From Paratinospora sagittata (taxonomy: Eukaryota; Streptophyta; Magnoliopsida; Ranunculales; Menispermaceae), in assembly GCA_035771175.1 (NCBI GenBank), contig CM069598.1, positions 14,632,438 through 14,696,437 of the forward strand: a DNA stretch of 64,000 nucleotides, written 5' to 3'. A model generated the notes under the pieces. The model worked only from the letters and a program-made list of their open reading frames with translations. It was not told the origin of the DNA and did no database searches. Shown piece after piece: positions 38,311 to 49,475 of this stretch. How positions within the stretch are numbered: the stretch's first letter is position 1; each line of letters starts with the position of its first letter. The position numbers were made by a program, and so were the translations under genes.

Positions 38311-38893
38311 ACATTTGACAATATTCATAATAATTGTCCTTTAAGTGTGTATTATTATTCTTAATAATGTTCTTTAGTGAAAACATGCGATATATATGAA
38401 ATCAACATCAAACACATAATTATGTTTTCATCGGAATTGACAATCACAGCATGCTCCACATGGTATTTGGTCACACTGACACATTATAATCGACATGCAT
38501 ATTATCGCAACATGTAAATTTAACATTCAAGTCATCATAATATGATCCTAACATCATGTCTCATAAGGCATGACATCACATCATGTTCATATCATCATAC
38601 ACATCATACAATACAATCATCAATAATTACTAACTAAACACACATATAATTAACTATGTTCCTATGCACTTATCCAAGAAAAATAAAGTGAAGAGTATGA
38701 ATTCATTCCTACCTAAATCGTTAAATCCCAAATAGTCTGGATTCTTCGACACTCGACAATATCAACCTATACATGTAAAGATTGTACATAAATTAGTAAT
38801 TTGTACTACTCTTCCGAATTTTGAAATTATTGTATGTATATCTAATTAAAGGTAAGTCATGACTTGAGGTATGCACTTGATTACTTGTATACA

Positions 38894-40920
38894 TGTCATG
38901 ACGCCCCTGTCATAGGCTGACGTCATGACCGGCACAGCGTACTATACACTGTACATACGCATATACAATATATAATACACTGTCAGCCTTCACGTACTCT
39001 CACAATCCATCCCAAACTTACAAATTTTTTTTTCTATATCAAATCCAATATAGTTCATTCATTCACACATCACATTTTCATTTCATCATCCAATATATTA
39101 AGTTATCTATGCCCACACATCCCATCTAGATGATAATACATATATATGTAATGTGTGATAAGTATACATATCAAAATAACAAAAATATAATCTATTTCCT
39201 CCAAGCATACATACACATACCAGACGAAGGCTCACGTGAGTATCACTCACGGAATTTTATTTTTCCTTCGACTCAATACCTGAAATATTGGAGGAAATGG
39301 GGTGAGCAAACAACAGCTCAGTGAATATAGTTCTTGAGATGACAATTATATACATTTAGAGAAATATGACATTTAAAATCATTTCAAACACTTATGCAAC
39401 ACATGCATCATTCAACGAATATATTATACATGTCAACAACATATATTTCATGAGTTTTCAATAACACAATATACAATCTCCCTCCTCCGCAAGGCAAGAG
39501 AGCGGGTCTAACCCTTGTATGGCCGTACAAGGTAGACACAGTCTCTCATCACCCAATTCACAGTCATTTCAAGGATCGCAACCCTTGTTAGGACAGACCT
39601 ACTGACAATGAGGACTCGCAAAACCTCATCTGGGTCTATTCCTAACGAAATGACAATGAGGATTCGCAAAGTCTCATCATTACAAACTCCAATTGCTAAA
39701 ATCAGTTTGCATGATCCCTAAAACTCAATGCATTATATATAAATATACCATGCATACAATCAAACATTTTATATGCGTACAATGTCATACAAGAACCAAA
39801 TCAAGAAAACTATACTCACAGTGGTTACACGGGTTTCTAATCCAATATATCCTCTAAAATCGAGCACCATAAACATCATTGCTTCCTCAATAGCGTTTAT
39901 CCATGTACATAAGCTCTCAACTGAAATGAACCAAAGCTTATCATGAGAAGCACCATTTATCATATCGTTAGCTACTAAAAATATTAAATCATATCCAAAA
40001 ATCACGATCTTAGTATCGAAACGTCCGGAATTCAGTTCTCTACGAATCTATGATTTCAAATCATTTTTACATCACTGTTCACATCACTATTTACTTCACT
40101 ATTCACTATTCACTATTCATCCGAAAGTTGTAAATTGTATTAAAATTGTCAAACGGTCTTTAAAAATCATGAAATTGAATCTAACCACATATTCGGGGTT
40201 CTAACAGTCCAGGGAGCATTTTTCTACCTTTCTAGCGGATTTTCATTCACGTTGGGTCAAAACCCCAATTTTTTGAAAACGCCGTAAAACGGCTCCCACA
40301 ACAAAATTTACTCCGCTAGACTTGTTACCTCTAGCTTAGAGATCAATTTCACGAAGAAAGAGAATGAAAACCACTTACCGCGGGTTCGGATCTCCCTCCG
40401 TTTCCCCTTCTTTCTTTCTTCCTTCCTTTCCTTTCTCTCTGCACTTCTTCTTCTCCTTCTCTTTCTTTTATAAGTTCTTTTTTTTTTATTCCTTGTTTTC
40501 TCTTGTCGGCAAACGTTGGAAATAAGAGCCTTTTTTTATTCTTTTTATTTTAATTTTTATCCCATGCTTCTCATGCAATTTAACAAACCAACTTTCCCAT
40601 GTTATCCCATGCTCCTCATGCAAGTTAACAAACCAACTTTCTCATCTATTAATCAATTTAAATCAACTCCAATTCACATATCTAATTAACCAACCCATTC
40701 CACTAATAAAACTTATATTCTTTATTTAATAATTATATTTATTTGTTCATATTCCTTAAATATAGCATGTATTTCATACACGGGTATATTTAGCTCATAC
40801 GTATCAAATACGTGTATTATCACGTGTATATTTAGCTCATACGTATAAAATACGTGTATTATACATCTTGATATATGCGTACTCAACGTATGTATTTTAT
40901 TAAAATTACGGGGTGTTACA
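38894..40920 (-). repeat. 3' LTR of the gypsy element (2.03 kb)
   Basis: Nearly identical to 45317-47282. The main differences are a roughly 50-base extra stretch (around 40487-40535, CTTGTCGGCAAACG...) and a short extra CATCACTGTT block near 40070. Single substitutions are few. Confidence 0.93.
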
Positions 40921-41079
40921 ATCTCCCCAACTTAAGGAGTTTCGTCCTCGAAATTTAAAATCAAGGACTATTCCTCAAGTGATACTTAATCCCAGAAAAC
41001 TGCTCCCGCATTTTCGATTTCAGCTCTCATGTTTACTCTTCTTGATACGTGGTATCCTCCCCAACTTATAGTTGAGTTA

Positions 41080-44000
41080 CATCCATACAATCTATGGAAT
41101 CTGAATGACATTCCCTCAATATCAATAGATAGACACTATTCTGCCCACTTATCAACTGTGACAGTAGAGCAAATCGGTAAGCCAATGGACCTATCCTATC
41201 AAGGATCTTTAATGGTCCAACAAATTACGGGGCGAGCTTTCCTTTCATTCCAAATCTCATTTGAGCTTTCTGTGGTAAGACCCTTAGCAAAACTGAGTCA
41301 GCCACAATACATTTCAAGGCCTACATACCAACCTTGTGTATTTTATAAGATCTTCTGGCCCAATAACAATAACTCCATACTTTCAAATCAACAAGTTGGA
41401 GATCTATAAGGGTTACTATAAAACCTGTAGAGTGCCATCATTATGCTATTATAATAGTTGTTTATACACATAAGTTTACACAAATAAAGTATTTCTTCCA
41501 ACTTCCACCAAAATTCAAGTATACTAGACCCGAGCATGCTCGCAAGCATCAAAGTCACTCCCTCAGTCTGTCAACCAGTCTGAGAGTACATATCACACTG
41601 AGAAGGAGATGAGTACCAAAACGAGTCTGCATCATATATCAGATCTCGACACAATCTTCGGATCTTAATCCGACATGAAAAATATCTGAGTACTCCCATC
41701 AAATCTCTCTATCTCACACATATACAATCTGCTCAGTCTATCAATAGAATTCTGGTGTTCATTGGAAGAATATATATAGACTTACCAGTCCACTAATGGT
41801 TATCCAAATGGTATCATATCTACCCATAACCCATAAGATACCATTTGAATCCCATCTGCATTTAACACAATCCATCTTCATAATCTTTCATCCTGATATC
41901 ATATTCGTCTCATCATAACTCTTACTCTCTGAATATGCGTATCAATCAGCTGAACATGCATCCGAGCACAATTATCAACACATGGAGTCATAGAGAGTAC
42001 ACTCATACCTGTAACTCTCATTCACAAACAATCTCCATTTATGGCCTCACTGATAGATACTACTCCAGTTTCAGTCTGTTTCCTGCTCAATGCCTCAACA
42101 ACATATTGACCTTTCCCAGGATAATAATTCAATATAAAATCAAATCCTTCGGGAATTCTTGCCACATTTATTACCTCATATTCTTTTTTTTTTCGTTCAA
42201 ATAATTACTTCAGACTAAAAATCTGAAGATAATGTGACATTTTTATTATAGAGGCAAGACTCTCATCATTTCAAAATAACTACTAACAAATTTCTCTTCA
42301 CTCTTACGATAGTTATTCTTGTGCACTACCAAATATCTGAAGGCACAAGTAATTAACCTATCCTTTTGTATCAATGCAAAATCCAGATCTGGACGTGATA
42401 TTCATCAATTACAATTACTTCCAGGTTCTGAAACTAGTCACAACATTTAGTACGGTGAGAGCTTCCCCATGCACAACGGTCCACACATTTTATAGCATTC
42501 ATCTGACTTAGTTTCGTGAGTGGAACAGATAGCTTTAAGGATCTTTCCATGCACTTTCTATAACATACAACTAATACCGGAGAACTTAGGATTTCCATCA
42601 TTCAGTTTTAACAGTTCTACGATCACTTTTGCCTTCCCAACATCCTTAAAGATACTATTTAAACTAGTCATGTGATCCAAAAATTCTCATCTCAATTATA
42701 TTCACAACTCATATTCACCGAGCTTGGCACTCAATCGGTGCTCTCTCAGTGACTACAAGATAATTCCGAGGTGCTATTCATGCTCCTCTCATTTTTCTTG
42801 GGACAATTTCATATATCATCATTGAAGACTATGTGATAATCACGATATGGTTCATATACCCACTGCATCAATCCTATAAACGTGATTGACACATTAATCA
42901 AGGTTACCAAAAGTTCATCATATCCATATCTTGTCTTAAAATAGTTTGCATTACATCCTTTTCTCGAATTCTTAACTGATGGTGCCTAGATCTCAAATGA
43001 TCTTAAAGAAAGTTTGGCTCCATGTAGTTAATCGAATTCAACCATCTATCCATGGTGAAGGATATTCATTCTTTATTGTTACCCTGTTCAGTTAACAATA
43101 ATTCATACTTAAACATATTTCACTATACCTTCTTTCCATGTTATCACAAATGCTCTCCAAGGTGACATATCAAGGATAATAAATCTTTTGCTCATTAACA
43201 TATTTACCTACACCTTAAATTCTCACAATTCCTCAAGTACTCTTTATATGAAGGAATGGAGATACATGTTATACTCAATTTTATATGCTATCAATCTCCT
43301 GTCCAAGTGGCAATTTTAATAAGTCAGCAGAGAATACTCCAATATACCAGCTCACCATAAGAATTTTAATCAACTACATGCTTTTTTTTTACGTTACTCT
43401 AAATTGCTTTGTACTTGCCATATTCTCCATTTTCTCGTCAATAACTAGCTTATCTTAGATAGAAAATTTTGAGGGTATAAATTTCTCGAGATTCAAAATG
43501 AGAATTTTCCACTTATTCAGAATATTACTCCTTTTCGGAGAGAGGGTCCACCTGGCATGAGAGGTGACCAACCAATCATACCCAACAAAGCATCCAATTC
43601 CAAACAAAAATTCCCATTGTAAAGTCCATAATTACTTGATGACCCTCATATTTATTCCACATATTATTTGCTAACCATATCAAGGTAGATTCTTTTTTTT
43701 TCTGTAGGCATACTCACAATCAATGATATACTATTATACCATAAGATAATACAATTTGTCTACCATATCACCAGAGGTACAAGACCAGGTAGATCTAACA
43801 ATACATCAGAATATACACAATAACAAAATGTTGATCATACCTGTTATCAACGTCTTACTAATCTTTGGATCTGGTCTTTCATTTACTTTAATTTATTCTC
43901 TAAAATCTGGTGGAATCACATTGATAAAATATATTGGGGCATTCTATATCGACTAACTGGAGATTAACACATCTCGTGTTTCTTTTTTTTGTATCAGATT

Positions 44001-44950
44001 GATAATAGACAATTATAGGTTGAGGTACAATTTACTTAGTCTGTGACTCATGCTCAGGCAATGGAAACCACTTCTAATTTTCATAATTCGTTAACATCAC
44101 TTTCTTTTTTTTTTCCATTCTTATTGGGTTAGTACCTGACCCAATACTGCCAAAATCTCAACCTTACTCAATGTTTCACTTATCTTCAATTTCATTTTTT
44201 TTTGCCCCAACATTTCCTTACATTACTTATTTCGCCTTGTACCTAACACTGGTGTTGATGACTCGGCTTCAAATGGCGATACAAGTTATATCACTAATAT
44301 TGCTAGGGTTAACAATTTCACCACAGTTTTAGCTGACCCGAAATTTATAGGCTGTCTCACAACTTGCGTATATATTTGTAACCCCACAATTAGCAAACCT
44401 GCCGTAGAGGATCCCAAATTTATTCTAGATCCTTATCATTATCACACTATCCATAGTGAGCATTCCCAAAAAGAAACTATACCAGTCTGTTGAAGTCATG
44501 TTTGTATTTATGGTTAGACATGTCACTACATTAAACTTTTTCATGCCTTAAACAATTTCAGCATGATGATAGAAGCCCTTAGAAAATAGCTTCTTTAATT
44601 AATCTCATGCCTTAATCATCTTAGGAGTCCTTAACCCAATTTTCTATCATCTCTTATCATCAGTGAGCTTAAACTTAGCTAACTTGCTTTATCATTTTCA
44701 GAGACTTAATCATTCTCTAAGATGGTCTCCACTCAGAGTAGCAAATCTGTACTATGTCTACTATCAGACTGCCAGTAAAGATAGGAGAGTCTCTTTTCCT
44801 GAAAGTTTCCATAACTTTCACATATCTTTTCATCTCATCTGGCTTATCATTGAGACCGTCTATTTATTTTCTTTTGACTTCAGCCTCCATTATAGATGTT
44901 TTTTTTTTTTGCAGAAATACTCACACCATTGGCACCCACATCTGGAGCTA
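41080..44950 (-). pseudogene. Highly decayed gypsy gag-pol
   Basis: No frame longer than about 130 codons survives, but minus-strand landmarks are readable. RT is at about 42960-42720 (RYGYDELLV..., FIGLMQWVYEPYRDYHIVFN, DD of the active site kept). The RNase H end is at about 42150-42060 (FILNYYPGKGQYVVEALSRK). Integrase is at about 41830-41470 (RLSRLYMCEIERF, SQTG-QTEG, LEFWWKLEEI). The post-integrase part is at about 41280-41080 (MRFGMKGKLAP, then FVGPLKILDRIGPLAYRF). Stops and frameshifts occur in every block. Seven T8-T12 runs (A-runs in element sense) are scattered between 42184 and 44910. Gag was not recognised with certainty. Confidence 0.82.
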
Positions 44951-45301
44951 TCAATGGTTCAAGCCTCTGTCATTCTCAATAACAACTTTGCCACAAACTC
45001 ATAAGTTGTGCATTTCGTTGTTGTTGGGTAGTTACTAGCCATATATAAGCTATGTCATTTATTATCACTGGATTACATCCAGTTCTTCTTCTTTCAGCCT
45101 TCTGATCCTTTCTTGATCAGCAATTTCCATTGTTAATCTTGACTGGTCTTTTCCAAATTTGGAATTCACTGACACAGGTGATTCTCAGTCAAGATAACAT
45201 ATTGGATTAGGCTCAACATAATAGTACTACCCATATGTATACCCATACAATCAATCATAAGATCATAAAGCTTTTATCTTTTTACGGATTTTAAACTTAG
45301 T

Positions 45302-45312
45302 CTCTGATACCA
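45302..45312 (-). other. Primer binding site of the gypsy element
   Basis: On the minus strand it reads TGGTATCAGAG, four bases inside the LTR end. It is of the initiator tRNA-Met type. Confidence 0.9.
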
Positions 45313-45316
45313 ATAT

Positions 45317-47282
45317 TGTCACGACGCCCCTGACAGAGGCTGACGTCATGACCGGCACAGCGTACTATACACTGTACATACGCATATACAATATATAATA
45401 CACTGTCAGCCTTCACGTACTCTCACAATCCATCCCAAACTTACATAATTTTTTTTTTCTATATCAAATCCAATATAGTTCATTCATTCACACATCACAT
45501 TTTCATTTCATCATCCAATATCTTAAGTTATCTATGCCCACACATCCCATCTAGATGATAATACATATATATATATAATGTGTGATAAGTATACATATCA
45601 AAATAACAAAAATATAATCTATTTCCTCCAAGCATACATACACATACCAGACGAAGGCTCACGTGAGTATCACTCACGGAATTTTCCTTTTCCCTTCGAC
45701 TCAATACCTGAAATATTGGAGGAAATGGGGTGAGCAAACAACAGCTCAGTGAATAGAGTTCTTGAGATGACAATTATATACATTTAGAGAAATATGACAT
45801 TTTAAATCATTTCAAACACTTATGCAACACATGCATCATTCAACGAATATATTATACATGTCAACAACATATATTTCATGAGTTTTCAATAACACAATGC
45901 ACAATCTCCCTCATCCGCAAGGCAAGAGAGCGGGTCTAACCCTTGTATGGCCGTACAAGGTAGACACAGTCTCTCATCACCCAATTCACAGTCATTTCAA
46001 GGATCGCAACTCTTGTTAGGACAGACCTACTGACAATGAGGACTCGCAATACCTCATCTGGGTTTATTCCTAACGAAATGACAATGAGGATTCGCAAAGC
46101 CTCATCATTACAAACTCCAATTGCTAAAATCAGTTTGCATGATCCCTAAAACTCAATGCATTATATATAAATATACCATGCATACAATCAAACATTTTAT
46201 ATGCGTACAATGTCATACAAGAACCAAATTAAGAAAACTATACCCACAGTGGTTACACGGGTTTCTAATCCAATATATCCTCTAAAATTGAGCACCATAA
46301 ACGTCATTGCTTCCTCAATAGCGTTTATCCATGTACGTAAGCTCTCAACTGAAATGAATCAGAGCTTATCATGAGAAGCACCATTTATCATATCGTTAGC
46401 TACTAAAAATATCAAATCATATCCAAAAATCACGATCTTAGTATCGAAACGTCCGGAATTCAGTTCTCTACGAATCTATGATTTCAAATCATTTTTACAT
46501 CACTATTTACTTCACTATTCACTATTCATCCGAAAGTTGTAAATTGTATTAAAATTGTCCAATGGTCTCCAAAAATCATGAAATTGAATCTAACCACATA
46601 TTCGGGGTTCTAACAGTCCAGGAAGCATTTTTCTACCTTTCTAGCGAATTTTCATTCACGTTGGGTCAAAACCCCAATTTTTTGAAAACGCCGTAAAACG
46701 GCTCCCACAACAAAATTTACTCCGCTAGACTTCTTACCTCTAGCTTAGAGATCAATTTCACGAAGAAAGAGAATGAAAACCACTTACAGTAGGTTCGGAT
46801 CTCCCTCCGTTTCCCCTTCTTTCTTCCTTCCTTCCTTTACTTTCTCTCTGCATTGCTTCTTCTCATTCTCTTTCTTTTGCAAGTTCTTTTTTTTTTTTAT
46901 TCTTTTTATTTTAATTTTTATCCCATGCTCCTCATGCAATTTAACAAACCAACTTTCCCATGTTATCCCATGCTCCTCATGCAAGTTAACAAACCAACTT
47001 TCTCATCTATTAATCAATTTAATTCAACTTCAATTCACATATCTAATTAACCAACCCATTCCACTAATAAAACTTATAATCTTTATTTAATAATTATATT
47101 TATTTGTTCATATTCCTTAAATATAGCATGTATTTCATACACGGGTATATTTAGCTCATACGTATCAAATACGTGTATTATCACGTGTATATTTAGCTCA
47201 TACGTATAAAATACGTGTATTATACATCTTGATATACGCGTACTTTAACGTATGTATTTTATTAAAATTACGGGGTGTTACA
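45317..47282 (-). repeat. 5' LTR of the gypsy element (1.97 kb)
   Basis: Pairs with 38894-40920. It is followed on the plus strand by the ATACA target-site duplication at 47283-47287. Confidence 0.93.
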
Positions 47283-48470
47283 ATACATGCCATTATAGGT
47301 ATACCGACACTATAGTATCTTAATTAAGTATACTATATGATAGATGATATAAAGAATAATAGATATAACAATATATATATGATGAGATGTTATAATACAT
47401 CTCATCTAATGTTAACTATGAGATGAGGTATGTCCATTATATAGAATGCATAATATATACGTATGATGTGGGTGCTTAGATAGGTGATGGTGTGCATGTT
47501 TTGAGCATGTAATATAATATGATATTGGATGGGGGTGGTGTGGTGGCACTTAAGTGTAGTTGGTATTAGTGTGTGCAACAAGTTCACGGTTTCAAATTTG
47601 CAGTGCCTGGTGCGGTGAAACAGAGAAGCAGACGAAGAGGGCGGAAGAGAGAAAAGAGGGGAAGGAGAAGAAGAAGAGGAAAGAGAGAAGAAGAAGAGAG
47701 TGCAAAGAAAGGGAAGAGGAGAGGGAGGGCGAGGTTCCCTCATGAGCAGCAACAGTAGCAAGAACGTTGCTACTGTTGTTGCGTTTCTGTACGCAGCAAA
47801 CTGCTCAAAACAGAGCATGTCTTTCGGCAACTTCTTCATTGTCTCCGGCGAAAACACGTCTAGTCATTATAAGGGATTGTCAAAAAAGGGAGAGATGGGT
47901 GTATTGGCATGAGAATAATAGCAAAACTACTAAGAAAACATGGTGGTGGCATCCAATGCCGCCACTGTCCTTTGATCCCAAAATAGGGGATGGTTACGGT
48001 GAGGGGAGAAAGATAAGAGAAAGAAGAAAAAGAAAAGAGTGAAGAAGTTGCTTACCGTGGATACTGGTATAGATTCTCCGGCAACCTTCGTTCGCGTTTC
48101 CGTTGCTAGCTCGTGAGGGGAGAATGAAGGTCATAAAGTGAATAGGTGAGATGGCGGCTGAGAGTGATTTTCATATATGTATATATGATAAGGTTTGGGT
48201 TACATTAGTGGTGAGCATATTGTCCATAACTGTAGTGCTTGCAAGATTTGTATGATTGTGAAAAGATAATTTGAGAATTATCCTAGCAAATTTAAAAGAA
48301 AGCTTGGACTGATTCACAAAAGGAAACGTTGAGAGAAAATCAAATTTGAAAAGAAAAAATTACCGGCTCTCCCGTTACATGTATCACCCACGTGCCTATT
48401 TTGAAGTTTTCTTATGACGTCTAAAATTTATGAAATTACGTAAATATCCTTAAAATTTTGGAATATTACA

Positions 48471-49475
48471 CCAACCTCCTCCTATATGTGGGACCTGATT
48501 TGGAGGTTGAACATTCGCTGCTGGATCCACCCTTTGTTGAGCAACAAAATTAATTTCTTCAACATATATAGCTTTCAATTGAATGAATGATAAGTTCAGG
48601 TGCTAAGCCTTCACATTTAAAGACCAATGAGTTTTGATTCTTCCAAAGGAACCATAATCCACAAGCAACCATTGCATTAAGTAATTTGTCGATTGATTCT
48701 GACCCATAGTTGAAAACATATACTGCCATATCTCCAAAAAATCCTTTGAAGGTAAACCTCAAACATTAAGATGCAAGGGGGAACCAAACCACACTGCTCG
48801 AGCTAAGCCACACTCAAAGAAGATGTGAAACAATGATTCCGATTTAGAATTACACACTGAGCATGCAACAATCGTTACAAACATTCTCCTACTTAAATTC
48901 TCTCGCAGAGCCAAATAGTTTTGACCACATCTCCATAGAAACATCTTGATTTTTGGTGGGATGGCTACACTCCAAATCGAATTACAAAGTTCACTACTAG
49001 CAGCCTGTGAACTACCCATTCCACGAGCATTAGTGCTTCTAATGTGGCTACCCAAGAGATCATTACTTAAAAGGTAATCCGCTAACTGATATCCCGACTT
49101 AACTGAGTACAGACCTGAAGTAGTAAAATGCCACATAATTTGGTCACAACCCATTAACAGTAAGGGGAATAGCTAGGATAGAGTCCGTCTTCTGGAACAA
49201 AGTGCTCATTGAGTAGGTTATACTTCCAACATGCATTTGAAGCATCAATTAATTCTGAGACATTAGATATGGTACCTGATGTTTTGGATAGAACTTTGAA
49301 TGACATAGGCCTTGGAATCCACGGATCCGACCATATCTTAATAGACAACCCATCACCAACACGCCATCTCCAACCAAACTTAAGCAGATCTCTACCCGCC
49401 AGAATACTACGCCATCCCCATGATTGCCTCGACCCCAAAGAAGCTTGAAAAGAATCATAATTACTATAGTATTTC
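48471..49475 (-). mobile_element. LINE fragment, middle part: zinc-binding reverse-transcriptase region
   Basis: The minus strand shows YSNYDSFQASLGSRQSWGWR, GWRWRVGDGLSIKIWSDPWI, IWSVAIPPKIKMFLWRCGQN and SVCNSKSESLFHIFFECGLA. This is the zf-RVT part of plant LINE ORF2, followed by GLWFLWKNQNSLVF. A frameshift lies near 49154 and stops follow. Upstream it continues in 52448-52934 and downstream in 36956-37480. Confidence 0.9.

Larger units (their letters stand above)
38894..47282 (-). mobile_element. Ty3/gypsy (chromovirus-like) LTR retrotransposon, 8.4 kb, defective
   Basis: Long direct LTRs (38894-40920 and 45317-47282) start TGTCA and end GTTACA on the plus strand. The element lies in the minus orientation, where each LTR starts TGTAACACCCCG. 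A perfect target-site duplication ATACA flanks it (38889-38893 and 47283-47287). The primer site TGGTATCAGAG is at 45302-45312. The end of pol with the common FEDE-like coding tail and purine-rich GGGGAGAT precedes the left LTR. Domain order on the minus strand is RT, RNase H, integrase, C-terminal part, diagnostic of gypsy. It is inserted in the older solo LTR. Confidence 0.93.
37481..48470 (-). mobile_element. Solo LTR (gypsy-type, ~2.6 kb) inside the LINE, itself split by a gypsy element
   Basis: Its two pieces are 37481-38893 and 47288-48470. On the minus strand it starts TGTAATATTCC and ends CGGGTTGTGATA (CA decayed to TA), as in large plant gypsy LTRs. No second copy of either terminus is present, so it is a solo LTR rather than a whole element. 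Flanks (plus strand) are CCGGC at 37476-37480 and CCAAC at 48471-48475, a target-site duplication differing by two transitions. A tandem GGGGATCCGCCCC-type repeat sits at 38168-38310. Removing it rejoins the LINE frame. Confidence 0.72.

Noticed and set aside
47402..47857. 151-codon minus-strand frame
   Set aside because: It lies in the solo LTR over a purine-rich GAAGAAGAG stretch. The low-complexity translation has no domain and no sign of a gene.
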